NCBI GenBank assembly: GCA_035538335.1
Contig: DATLKN010000022.1
Span: 1 to 64,000 of the forward strand
DNA from: AP-15 sp035538335
GTDB lineage: Bacteria; Pseudomonadota; Alphaproteobacteria; ATCC43930; CGMCC-115725
Length of the DNA stretch: 64,000 nucleotides
Reading direction: 5' to 3'
This document shows positions 23,285 to 32,186 of this stretch, one piece after another. Position numbers and translations under genes: made by a program. A model generated the notes under the pieces. It did not search any database and was not told the origin of the DNA. It was given only the letters and a program-made list of their open reading frames with translations. The stretch's first letter is position 1. Every line of letters starts with the position of its first letter.

Positions 23285-26032
23285 TCAAGCCGCTTCGGCG
23301 CCGGCGAGAAACGCCGCCGTCGCGTGCACCGCTTCGGCGAGAGGCACGCGGCGGACCGCAACGCCTTCCGGAAAGGCGGCGAGCAGCCGCGACGGCAAGG
23401 CGCGGTCGAGGATAACGAAGACGCCGCGGTCGTCGGCCCGGCGCACCAGCCGCCCATACGCTTGGCGCAAGCGCAGCCGGGCGATCCGATCTTCGTAATG
23501 GGCGCCGCCGAACACCGGCTTGCGGGCACGGTGCAGGATGTCGGGACGCGGCCACGGGACCCGGTCGAAGACGATGAGGCGGAGCGAGCGGCCGGGAATG
23601 TCTACGCCGTCGCGGACCGCATCCGTGCCGAGAAGGCAGGAATCCTCCTCCGCCCGGAAAATATCGACGAGGGTTGCGGTCGACATCGCCTCGACATGTT
23701 GGGCGAGCAGCAGCAGGCCCTGCGCCTCGAGCGCCGGCGCCATGCGCTGGTGCGCCGCCTTCAGCCGGGCGATCGCCGTGAAGAGGCCGAGCGCGCCGCC
23801 GCGCGAGGCGGTGAAGAGGGCCGTATAGGCCGCCGCGACCTGCCCGATGTCGTCGCGCGGGACATCGGTGACGATGAAGATCCGGGTCTGTGTAGGGTAA
23901 TCGAAGGGCGAGGCGATGCGCGCGGCGCGCGGTCTCTCCGGCAGGTGCCGCAGGCCGGTCCCGGCCTCCGCGCTTTGCCACGCGAGGACGGGCTCGACGA
24001 GCCCGTCGGTCAAGGTCGCCGAAGTAACGACGAGACCATGCGCCGGCTGCGCGACGAAGCGTGCGAAGGGAATGCCGGGGTCGATCCAGCTGCGATTGAC
24101 GCCGAGATCGGTTTCGAGGCCGTCGATCCGGTCGAGCGCCAGCCATTCGACCGTATCGGGGCCCTCCTCGCCGTCCAGATCACGCAGTAGCCGGCTCCAC
24201 GCCGCGAGCTGCTGCTCGGTGCGCCGTTCGAGCCCGCGGATCGTCGCATCAAGGCGTTGGCGCAACCCCGTTTCGGGTGGGTTTTCGGGGTCCTCGAGCC
24301 GCTCGCGCAACCGCTCGGCGAGCCGTCGCAGCGCGAGCGCAAGACGATCGAGCGCTTGCGCGAGCTGCAACCCTGCAGCCACCAGCCCCTCGACCGGCGG
24401 CCGCGCCTCGGCCTCGAGCCCGTAGCCGGTCTCCTGCGCCGGCGCGCGCGCCAGCAGCTGCCGGCGTACCAGCATGAGAAAGCTCTCGAAGCCCGGCAGA
24501 CCGCGCCCCTCGGCAACCCGGCCCGACCAGCCGTCGCCGGGCAGAATGCGCGCCGCCGTCAGGATCTCGATCAAGGCTTTCTCGGCCGCCTCGTCGCCCT
24601 CGACGAGGTCGCCGATGCGCCGCCTGAGGCCGCGGGCGCGCGATCCCCGGCCGCCCTCCGCGCCGACGATCCAGCGTCGCAGCTCGCGGCCCTCCTCGCC
24701 CGACAGCCGGACCGAAAAGGCGCTGTCAGCGGCGTCGAGCAGATGATGACCCTCGTCGAACACATAGCGCGTCGGCACCGTCTGGTCGTCGAGCCCGCCG
24801 AGCGCCGCCTGCGCCATGACGAGCGCATGGTTGGCGACGACGATGCGCGCTTCGCGTGCTCGTCTGATGTTTCGCTCGACAAAGCAGCGGCGGAAATGCG
24901 GGCAGGCAGAGTGAATGCACTCGCCACGCCGGTCGGCAAGCCAGCCGATTCGCCCGCGCCCGATCAGATCGGCGAGCCATCCCGGAAAGTCGCCGCCGAC
25001 GAGATCCCCCGCCTCGCTGACGGCGATCCAGCGAGCCACCAGCCCGAGCGCGGCCGCCGCCGCCGGCCTGCCGACCACCGCCGCGCCGACCGCCTCCTCG
25101 TAATTCAAAAGACAGAGGAAATTCTCCCGACCCTTGCGAATAACGACCCGCCGGCGCTTCTCGGCCGGATCGGGATAGAGGCGGTCGAGTTCGCCTGAAA
25201 TCTGCGTCTGCAGATTGCGGGTAAAGGTCGAGATCCATACCGAACCCCCGTTCTTCTCGGCCCATAAGCTGGCGGATGCGATATAGCCGAGGGTCTTGCC
25301 GACCCCGGTGCCGGCTTCGGCAAGGACCGCGCGCGGCTGCTCGGGGCGGTCGCGCGGCGCAAAGGCGGCGGCGACCGCCACGGCGTAATCGGATTGTTGC
25401 GGGCGCGGCTCGGAATCGCTGCCGAGCAGCTCCGCCAAGCGCCGGCGCGCCTCCGGCGCCGACACCTCCGCGTTGCCGGGCGCCGGCGCGGGCGGCGCCT
25501 CGCTCCATTCGGGAAGGCTGAGCCAAACGCGCAGGCCGGCCGGCCGTGCCCGTTCGGAATGCGGCGCCGGCAGCGCCGCGAGCACCGCCGGCCCCCACGG
25601 CCAGCCGCCCTTTTCCATCGCCGCGGCGATGGCTCGGCAATCGGCGCTGTCGTCCTCGCCAAGCTCGGCGAGCAGCGCCTCGGCCGCGGCGGCAAGGCTG
25701 ACGCACGCCTCTGCCGCATTGCGCGGCGCGGCGAGCCCCAGCGCCTCGGCGAGCCCGCGGGGCGTCGGTACACAGAACCGAGCCGGCCGCACGAAGGCGA
25801 ACAGCTCGAGCAGGTCGAGCGCGGGAAAGTGCGGCATGTCGAGCCGGCGCGCGGTTGCCCGGGAATGGCACAACATCGGAATTTCGTGCTCGATCCGGCG
25901 CTTCGCCTCGGCCAGCGACAGCGCCTCGATCTCGCCGTCGGGCGTGAGCCACAAGACGTCGCGAAACCCGGCGAAGAGGACCGGGGCGCGCGGCAACAGT
26001 ACCGGGCGCGCTGCCTCGCCGGCCGCGGTCAT
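23285..26032 (-). CDS. DinG/XPD-type ATP-dependent DNA helicase with Fe-S cluster
   Basis: A 915-residue superfamily 2 helicase. Walker A is at about residue 240 (AEAGTGVGKT), a DEGHH box (FDEGHHLLDAADSAFS) at about 430, and the helicase C-terminal motif RLRQAYGRLVRR near the end. Between motifs I and II there are four cysteines: one at CLLNYEEAVG and three in CIHSACPHFRRC. These are arranged like the Fe-S cluster ligands of XPD/DinG helicases, which unwind 5' to 3' and act on R-loops, forks and damaged DNA. An N-terminal part of about 200 residues precedes the helicase core and includes a VLFAGFRDVLWLTPDG segment. A role in damage tolerance or repair is inferred from the family. Confidence 0.9.
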   Translation of the reverse strand: MTAAGEAARPVLLPRAPVLFAGFRDVLWLTPDGEIEALSLAEAKRRIEHEIPMLCHSRATARRLDMPHFPALDLLELFAFVRPARFCVPTPRGLAEALGLAAPRNAAEACVSLAAAAEALLAELGEDDSADCRAIAAAMEKGGWPWGPAVLAALPAPHSERARPAGLRVWLSLPEWSEAPPAPAPGNAEVSAPEARRRLAELLGSDSEPRPQQSDYAVAVAAAFAPRDRPEQPRAVLAEAGTGVGKTLGYIASASLWAEKNGGSVWISTFTRNLQTQISGELDRLYPDPAEKRRRVVIRKGRENFLCLLNYEEAVGAAVVGRPAAAAALGLVARWIAVSEAGDLVGGDFPGWLADLIGRGRIGWLADRRGECIHSACPHFRRCFVERNIRRAREARIVVANHALVMAQAALGGLDDQTVPTRYVFDEGHHLLDAADSAFSVRLSGEEGRELRRWIVGAEGGRGSRARGLRRRIGDLVEGDEAAEKALIEILTAARILPGDGWSGRVAEGRGLPGFESFLMLVRRQLLARAPAQETGYGLEAEARPPVEGLVAAGLQLAQALDRLALALRRLAERLRERLEDPENPPETGLRQRLDATIRGLERRTEQQLAAWSRLLRDLDGEEGPDTVEWLALDRIDGLETDLGVNRSWIDPGIPFARFVAQPAHGLVVTSATLTDGLVEPVLAWQSAEAGTGLRHLPERPRAARIASPFDYPTQTRIFIVTDVPRDDIGQVAAAYTALFTASRGGALGLFTAIARLKAAHQRMAPALEAQGLLLLAQHVEAMSTATLVDIFRAEEDSCLLGTDAVRDGVDIPGRSLRLIVFDRVPWPRPDILHRARKPVFGGAHYEDRIARLRLRQAYGRLVRRADDRGVFVILDRALPSRLLAAFPEGVAVRRVPLAEAVHATAAFLAGAEAA

Positions 26033-26152
26033 CCGTCGGCTCTCTTGCGCGGGCAGCTTTCCCGCGCCGGGTGATTGCGATAGCGTCGGCCCATGCCGCG
26101 ATCATCTATCACATAAGCCGTGCCCTCCAGTGGGTAGGGCCGCTTAGAGCCG

Positions 26153-27250
26153 ATGCTCGATCTCTATCCGCTGATACGGCCGCTGCTCTTCCGGCTTTCC
26201 GCCGAAGGCGCGCACGACTTGGCGCTGAAAGCGCTTGAATTGGGGCTCTGGCGAGCACTTGCCGGAGGCGGGGCGCCGGCGCTGCCCGAGCTTGGGCAGC
26301 AACTGTGGGGGCTGGACTTCGCGAATCCTGTCGGGCTCGCCGCCGGCTTCGACAAGGATGCGCGGGTGGCGCAGGCGTTGCTCCGGCTTGGCTTCGGCTT
26401 TGTCGAAATCGGCACGGTTACCCCACGCCCACAGCCCGGCAATCAAAAGCCGCGCCTCTTCCGGCTCGACGAGGATCGTGCGGTCATCAATCGCATGGGA
26501 TTCAACAGCGGCGGGCTTGAGGCGGCGGTCGAGGGGCTGCTGGCGCGACCGCGCGCCCCGGGAATCCTTGCCGTCAATCTTGGCAAGAATCGCGACAGCG
26601 AGGAGGCGGCGGGCGATTACGAGGAAGGTGTACGCCGGGTGGCTCCGCTCGCCGATTTTCTCGTCGTCAATATCTCCTCGCCGAATACGCCCGGTTTGCG
26701 CGATCTGCAGCGTCGCGCGAGCCTCGAAACGCTGCTCGGCCGGCTTATGGCGGTGCGCGCGGGATCGGGGCTGCGGCCGCCGCTGCTGGTCAAGATCGCT
26801 CCCGACCTCGCCCCGCAGGAGCGCATCGACATCGCCGAGGTGGCGCTCGCCAGCGGCATCGACGGGCTCGTCATCGGCAATACCACCCTCGCCCGCCCGA
26901 CGACGCTCAAAAGCGCCGCGGCACGCGAGGCCGGCGGGCTCAGCGGGCGCCCCCTCTTTGCGCCGTCGACAGCGCTTCTCGCCGAAATGTACCGCCTGAC
27001 GGCGGGCCGGCTGCCGCTCGTCGGCGTCGGCGGGGTGGCGAGCGCCGAGGACGCCTATGCCAAGATCCGGGCCGGCGCCAGCCTCGTCGAGCTTTATACC
27101 GCGCTCGTCTTCGAAGGCCCGGCGCTGATCCGGCGGATCATCCTCGGGCTCGCCCGCTTGTTGCGCCGCGATGGGTTCGCACGAATCAGCGAGGCGGTGG
27201 GAGTCGACGTAGCGCCGTCCGGTCAGACAAGCCGTTCGAGCGCGACCTGA
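26153..27250 (+). CDS. pyrD: Dihydroorotate dehydrogenase (quinone), class 2
   Basis: This membrane-associated flavoenzyme oxidises dihydroorotate to orotate and passes electrons to ubiquinone in pyrimidine synthesis. The 365-residue protein has an N-terminal amphipathic segment (DLYPLIRPLLFRLSAEGAHD) that anchors it to the membrane. It also has the FMN motifs GLAAGFDKDARV, GFVEIGTVTPRPQPGNQKPR and the catalytic-serine block NISSPNTPGLRDLQ, plus the C-terminal VGVGGVASAEDAYAKIRAGAS. The length and the extra N-terminal helix place it in class 2. The 3' end overlaps the convergent regulator gene by 28 bases. Confidence 0.96.
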   Translation: MLDLYPLIRPLLFRLSAEGAHDLALKALELGLWRALAGGGAPALPELGQQLWGLDFANPVGLAAGFDKDARVAQALLRLGFGFVEIGTVTPRPQPGNQKPRLFRLDEDRAVINRMGFNSGGLEAAVEGLLARPRAPGILAVNLGKNRDSEEAAGDYEEGVRRVAPLADFLVVNISSPNTPGLRDLQRRASLETLLGRLMAVRAGSGLRPPLLVKIAPDLAPQERIDIAEVALASGIDGLVIGNTTLARPTTLKSAAAREAGGLSGRPLFAPSTALLAEMYRLTAGRLPLVGVGGVASAEDAYAKIRAGASLVELYTALVFEGPALIRRIILGLARLLRRDGFARISEAVGVDVAPSGQTSRSSAT

Positions 27251-27918
27251 TCGCGGATCATGATCGTGCCCTTGGCGAGCTCGACGAATCCCGCCTTGTG
27301 CCAGAGCTGGAGCTGCCGATTGACGCTCTCGCGGCTGCTGCCGACGATGTTGCCGAGTTCCTGTTGCGACAGGTGAATCCCGGGCGCGCGCTCGCTTATC
27401 CCTTGCTCGCCAAGGCTGTGGACGAGGTTGAGCACGGCTTTTGCGATGCGCGATTCGAGGTGACGAAACACCACGTCCTCGACTTGCGCGCTCGTCTGCC
27501 GCAGCCGGCGGCACAGGATTTTGAGCAGCATGGCCGAGACTTCCGGGTTGTCTTCCAGCAGCGGCATGAAATCGCGCCGGTCGATGACCAGAAGCTCGCA
27601 GTCGCTCATCGCCGTCGCATCGGCCGTCCGTTCCTCGCCGTCGAGCAGGGCGATCTCGCCGAAAATCTCACCGTCGGCGATGATGTTGAGGACGATTTCC
27701 TTGCCGGCAATCGAGGGAGAGCTGATTTTGACGGCACCGCGCAGCACCGCCATCATGCTGCGCCCGGGCGAGCCCTTGGCAAAGATCTCGCGGCCGGCTG
27801 GGTAGCGCTCGACGCGGGCATGGGCGAGCAGCGCGTCGATACCCCTGCGGCTGAGCTTTCCGAGCAGGAAATGACGTTCGAGGAGTTCCCGCTTCTCCTC
27901 CTGAGTGGGGGCAGCCAT
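27223..27918 (-). CDS. Crp/Fnr-family transcriptional regulator
   Basis: A cyclic-nucleotide-binding regulator of 231 residues. The beta-roll sensor domain (about 15-135) has the phosphate-binding cassette FGEIALLDGEERTADATA, in which the Arg followed by Thr corresponds to the Arg-Ser/Thr that contacts the cAMP phosphate in Crp. A dimerisation helix follows, then a winged helix (LSQQELGNIVGSSRESVNRQLQ). There is no N-terminal cysteine cluster of the Fnr type. The annotated frame is open further upstream, but Met at 27918 (MAAPTQEEKRELL) is the better start. It may bind cAMP made by the divergent cyclase-domain protein at 28456; that link is inference. Confidence 0.9.
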   Translation of the reverse strand: MAAPTQEEKRELLERHFLLGKLSRRGIDALLAHARVERYPAGREIFAKGSPGRSMMAVLRGAVKISSPSIAGKEIVLNIIADGEIFGEIALLDGEERTADATAMSDCELLVIDRRDFMPLLEDNPEVSAMLLKILCRRLRQTSAQVEDVVFRHLESRIAKAVLNLVHSLGEQGISERAPGIHLSQQELGNIVGSSRESVNRQLQLWHKAGFVELAKGTIMIRDQVALERLV

Positions 27919-28006
27919 TTGCGCATTCCGCGACAGGCAGTCGAATCGGCTGCAAACATACGCTATTTCGTCCTCCATCGCCATCGCAGGCGGCGCTGGT
28001 CCGGCG

Positions 28007-28189
28007 TCATCGCCGGATCGGGAGGATCGAGCGTATCGTCGTGGCGAGCGCGCAGAGAACGCTGCCCCGCTGCGCAACGGGCACGGTGGAAGTTTCGGGA
28101 TCGCCGTCGACGAGAGCGGCCATCTCGCGCACCTTTCGCGCGTCAGCCTCCTCGGCCCACCGCTCGCAAATCGGCTTGTAAATCACCAT
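28007..28189 (-). CDS. Small 60-residue hypothetical protein upstream of the Crp-like gene
   Basis: An ATG at 28189 follows a near-perfect ribosome site (AGGAGGCGGCT), and a 60-residue protein follows (MVIYKPICERWAEEADARKV, ending in TTIRSILPIRR). The first half is charged and helical and contains one cysteine. The strong start signal makes it likely to be real even though the product is unknown. It reads toward the crp-like gene with an 88-base gap, so the two may share a transcript. Confidence 0.5.
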   Translation of the reverse strand: MVIYKPICERWAEEADARKVREMAALVDGDPETSTVPVAQRGSVLCALATTIRSILPIRR

Positions 28190-28455
28190 AGCCGCCTCCT
28201 GCCGATAAAGTCGTGCTTGGCACAGAGGTGGGCGACTTTGCCGGGCAGCGATGTGCGCCACTTCACACACGCGAAAAATTCTGCCCAAAGCCGAAGAATT
28301 GCTTCTCGCCCGGCAGCGATCGTGGAGTCCGGTCTCTGTTACATCCGCCGGTTGTTCGGCCCGGTCGATCGTCCTTGACCCAGAGGAATGCGAGCCGCTA
28401 GGCTCGCCCGATCGTGCGCGAGCGGGTTCTTTCCGGAACCTCCTGGAGGCACGGA

Positions 28456-31400
28456 ATGACGTGCCCTCGGTGTCAGGCCGATATCGCTCAAGGTATGAGG
28501 TTTTGCGGCCGCTGCGGCGCGCCGCAGCCAATCGCTTGTCCGCAATGTGGGGCAAATAACCCGCCCGACAACAAATTTTGCGGGCACTGCGCCGCACCTC
28601 TGAGCGAACTCGGCGGAACGCCGGCTAGTCCCGTTTTGGGTGACGAGGGCGGGTCGGCGGCTGCCCCAGCCGCTTCGCCCGGCGAGCTCAAGCGCGTCAC
28701 CGTGCTGTTCTGCGACATCGTCGATTCGACCGGACTGGCCGAACGCCTCGGGCCGGAAGCGATGCACGAGCTGATCGGCTGGTTCATGGATACCGCGCTC
28801 GCCGAGGTCCGCCGTTACGACGGCACCGCGCCGCAATTCGCGGGCGACGGCTTCCTCGCGCTGTTCGGTGCGCCGGCAACGCATGAGGATCATGTCCGGC
28901 GTGCATTGCTCGCGGCGCTGGCGATCCGCGATGCCATCGGCGCAAACCGCGACGCCCCCGGCGGTCGGCAATGGCCGAAACTGCGGCTGCGCATCGGCAT
29001 CCATACCGGGCTCGTAGTCTTCGGTTCGGTCGGCGGCAATCTGCGGATGGACCCGACGGTGATCGGCGATGCCGCCAATATCGGCGCGCGCCTGCAGGCG
29101 GCCGCCGAGCCGGGGGCGATCCTGATCAGCGAGGACACCCGCCGTCTTGCCGAGGGCTACGCACGCGTCGAGCGAGTCGGACCGCTGATGCTGAAGGGCA
29201 AGGACGAGCCGATCGACGCATATCGGCTGATCGGCGTTTCGCACCGCCGCTCGTCGCCGGCCGCGCGCCCGTTTGTCGACCGCACCGACGAGCTGGCGCG
29301 GCTGGAGGATTTGGTCCGGCCGGTCGAGGAGGGCCGCGGCCGCGCGGTCGGCGTGGTCGGCGAGGCGGGGATTGGGAAATCGCGCATTCTCGCCGAGTTG
29401 CGCACTCGTCTCGGCGCTTCGATGAACTGGGTGGAGGGGCGCTGCCTCTCCTACGGCACGGCGGTGCCCTATCAGCTGGTTCTCGATCTGCTGCGGGGGG
29501 TGTGCGGCATCGAGGAAAGCGACCCGCCCGAGGTCATTGCCGAAAAGCTTCGCCGAAAGCTGAAACAGCTTGGAATGGCGGCCGCGCACGACGCGCCGCT
29601 CTTATTGCTGCTCCTCGGCATCGAGGCGCAAGGCAACCCGCCGGTCTTGCCCAGCCCCGAAGCGCTCAAGGCCCGAACCTTCGAAATCGTGCGTCAGCTC
29701 GTCATCAGGAGCAGCCAGGCTCGATCGCTCGCGGCGGTACTCGAGGATTTGCACTGGATCGACAAAGTCTCGGAGGAATTCCTCGCCTACCTGGTGGAGG
29801 CCGTCGCCGACGCGCCGATATTCCTCGTCGCCACCTATCGCCCGGGCTACCGGCTGCGATGGCTGGACAAATCATACGCCGCCCAGATCCCGCTGCAGCC
29901 GCTGTCGCGCACGGACAGCCTCGATCTGGTCCGCTCAGTGCCGGGAAACCGCGACCAGCCGACGATCGAAGCGATTGTCGCCAAGGCCGACGGCAACCCG
30001 CTTTTTCTCGAGGAACTGAGCCTCGACGCAGGCGAGGCGCGCGGCTCCGCAGCGACCGCGACGGTGCCGAATACGATCCAGGACGTGGTCATGGCGCGGA
30101 TCGACCGGCTGCCGGCCGAGACGAAACGGCTGTTGCAGACCGCGGCGGTGATCGGCCGCGAGTTCTCGCTCCGTCTGTTGCGGGCGGTATCGCGCAGCGC
30201 CGGCGCGATCGAGCCGCAGCTTTCCGAACTCGTGCGGCTCGAATTCATCCGCGAGCGCCTGGACCCGCTCCGGCCTGGCTATGTATTCCGGCACGCGCTG
30301 ACCCAGGAAACCGCCTATTTGAGCCTGCTCGAACGCCATCGCCGGGAAATGCACGCGCGCGTCGGACAGGCGATCGAGCATTTCTACGAAGGCCGGGCCG
30401 ACGAAGTCGCCGAGCATCTCGCATTGCATTTCGGGCGCAGCGACGACGCCGAGAAAGCGGTCGATTACGCGATCCTCGCGGCTGAGCGGGCACAGCTCCG
30501 CTGCGCCTACAGGGAGGTGCTTTCCTATTTCGATGCTGCGTTGCGCCGTCTCGACGCAATGCCGGACAGCGCCTCCAATCGCCTGCGCCGCGTCGATGCC
30601 GTGCTTAAGCAGGCAGAGGTCAAATTTGCGCTCGGCGAACATACCAAGCATATCGCGGCGCTCGAGGAAATTCGTGACATCGTCCAGGACACCGGCGATC
30701 CGCGTCGCCGGGCTACTTGGCATTATTGGACCGGGTTCCTGCATTCGTTGACGGGAGGCCCGCCAGCCATAGCGATCGAACACTGCCAAGCGGCCGCGGC
30801 CATAGCGGCAGAGGCGGGCTTCGGCGAGCTCGACGGCTTCATTTCGTGCTGCCTGGCGCAAGCGCATGTCGTGGCGGGGCAGTTCCATGCCGCCATCGAC
30901 GCCGGCGAACGGGCTCTTTCCATCTTCGAAGCGCGCACCGATCCGCGGTGGGCCGCGCGGACGCTATGGCAGCTCAGTTCGGCTTACAATTATCTGGGCA
31001 AGTGGCAGCAAAGCCTGTCCTGCTGTACTCGCGCGCTCGGATATGCCGATGTCGTGTTGGACCGCCGCCTGAAAGTCGTCGGGCTATGGCGCACCGGCTC
31101 TACCTATGTTCAGATGGGTGATCTGGAAAAGGGGCTGCGCTATGTCGAAGACGCCCTCGCATTGGAGCCGGCGCCCTACGACGCTGCAATGGCCAGAGAC
31201 GTTCTGGGGTACGCTGAGATCAAGGCCGGTCAACCGCATCGCGGCATTACGCTACTCCGCGAGGCGATAGCGTGGTTTGACCAGTCGCATTTGCGTTTCG
31301 TCCGCTCGCTGCCCGCGCTATGGCTCGCCGAGGGATATCTGCAATGCGGCGAACACGTTCACGCACAGCCGCTTATCGAGGACGTGCTGGAAACCAGCCG

Positions 31401-31749
31401 GACAATCGGCTATCGCTATCTCGAAGGATTGGCCAATCGGTTGATGGCCGAGTGCCTCGCCGCGGACCTTCCTACCAAGGCGCAGGCTCATGCCGTCAAT
31501 GCAGTGGCAATCCTGCGAGACATTGGTGCGCGAAACGATTTGGCAAAAGCTTTAATGACCCAGGCAAGGCTACGGCAGGCTGCCGGAGATTTCGCAATGG
31601 CTCGGAAACTGCTGAACGAGGCCGATGAGATCTTCGCCGAGCTGGGCACCCATGGCGAGCCGCTCCGGGTGAAGGAGATGCTCGCCGCGCTTGATCGTCC
31701 GGCGCGCGACGCTCCTCCAATCACCGTCAACGCGGCCGAACGCAATTGA
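28456..31749 (+). CDS. Zinc-ribbon, class III adenylate/guanylate cyclase, AAA-type ATPase and TPR protein
   Basis: A very large multidomain signalling protein of 1097 residues. Two zinc ribbons (four Cys each, residues 3-20 and 28-45) precede a class III cyclase domain (about 76-245) with metal-binding Asp residues in FCDIVDST and FAGDGFLALFG and the transition-state Asn and Arg in DAANIGARLQ. An AAA/STAND-like ATPase follows, with Walker A GEAGIGKS near residue 302. The C-terminal half carries repeated TPR-like helices. The adenine-selecting Lys expected before the second Asp is Gln here (APQFAGDG), a change often seen in this subfamily. Cyclase activity and substrate are therefore uncertain. 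ATG 28456 follows CTGGAGG; an upstream in-frame start adds 14 residues. Confidence 0.88.
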   Translation: MTCPRCQADIAQGMRFCGRCGAPQPIACPQCGANNPPDNKFCGHCAAPLSELGGTPASPVLGDEGGSAAAPAASPGELKRVTVLFCDIVDSTGLAERLGPEAMHELIGWFMDTALAEVRRYDGTAPQFAGDGFLALFGAPATHEDHVRRALLAALAIRDAIGANRDAPGGRQWPKLRLRIGIHTGLVVFGSVGGNLRMDPTVIGDAANIGARLQAAAEPGAILISEDTRRLAEGYARVERVGPLMLKGKDEPIDAYRLIGVSHRRSSPAARPFVDRTDELARLEDLVRPVEEGRGRAVGVVGEAGIGKSRILAELRTRLGASMNWVEGRCLSYGTAVPYQLVLDLLRGVCGIEESDPPEVIAEKLRRKLKQLGMAAAHDAPLLLLLLGIEAQGNPPVLPSPEALKARTFEIVRQLVIRSSQARSLAAVLEDLHWIDKVSEEFLAYLVEAVADAPIFLVATYRPGYRLRWLDKSYAAQIPLQPLSRTDSLDLVRSVPGNRDQPTIEAIVAKADGNPLFLEELSLDAGEARGSAATATVPNTIQDVVMARIDRLPAETKRLLQTAAVIGREFSLRLLRAVSRSAGAIEPQLSELVRLEFIRERLDPLRPGYVFRHALTQETAYLSLLERHRREMHARVGQAIEHFYEGRADEVAEHLALHFGRSDDAEKAVDYAILAAERAQLRCAYREVLSYFDAALRRLDAMPDSASNRLRRVDAVLKQAEVKFALGEHTKHIAALEEIRDIVQDTGDPRRRATWHYWTGFLHSLTGGPPAIAIEHCQAAAAIAAEAGFGELDGFISCCLAQAHVVAGQFHAAIDAGERALSIFEARTDPRWAARTLWQLSSAYNYLGKWQQSLSCCTRALGYADVVLDRRLKVVGLWRTGSTYVQMGDLEKGLRYVEDALALEPAPYDAAMARDVLGYAEIKAGQPHRGITLLREAIAWFDQSHLRFVRSLPALWLAEGYLQCGEHVHAQPLIEDVLETSRTIGYRYLEGLANRLMAECLAADLPTKAQAHAVNAVAILRDIGARNDLAKALMTQARLRQAAGDFAMARKLLNEADEIFAELGTHGEPLRVKEMLAALDRPARDAPPITVNAAERN

Positions 31750-31812
31750 CCGATACTGCTAAACTGACGATAATATTGCGGACTGCATAACTCAACCGAC
31801 GGGGAGTGAAAG

Positions 31813-32133
31813 ATGGCGCAAAATACCGACCTCGGCAATCTCATCATGCTCCTGAACCCATATACCGAAGCTGGCGTGGCCCAGAGCCAGATGGACATCT
31901 ATACCAGCAATGCCACGCCGAAGGCGGGCGGTGCGCAGGGCGGCACCATCGCCCAAGTACAGATGCAGGTCGATAACTATTCCGGCGAGTGGACGTTCGG
32001 CGGACAACCTCAACACGTCAAGCGATCGGTTCGCATTTTGTACCGCTACCCGGTGTTGGACTCTGGCAATAATGTGCTTTACTGGCTCGAAGATTATCTA
32101 TTGATCGGCTACCAGGGCGCCGGAGGCAATTGA
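31813..32133 (+). CDS. Hypothetical 106-residue beta-rich protein
   Basis: The protein is not recognised. It begins MAQNTDLGNLIMLLNPYTEA after a GGGGAGTGAAAG ribosome site, contains TIAQVQMQVDNYSGEWTFGG and RSVRILYRYPVLDSGNNVLY, and ends in aromatic-rich WLEDYLLIGYQGAGGN. There is no signal peptide or membrane segment. The mix of Tyr, Trp, Asn and Gly and alternating hydrophobics suggests a small beta-barrel or scaffold-like fold. The gene lies between the cyclase protein and the DyP peroxidase with short gaps (63 and 53 bases), on the same strand, so a shared transcript is plausible. Whether it is a partner of the peroxidase is unknown. Confidence 0.6.
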   Translation: MAQNTDLGNLIMLLNPYTEAGVAQSQMDIYTSNATPKAGGAQGGTIAQVQMQVDNYSGEWTFGGQPQHVKRSVRILYRYPVLDSGNNVLYWLEDYLLIGYQGAGGN

Positions 32134-32186
32134 CGCGGTAAGCAGCCGCCCCCGCGGAGTTGTGACCGGCGGCAGGGACTACGGTC

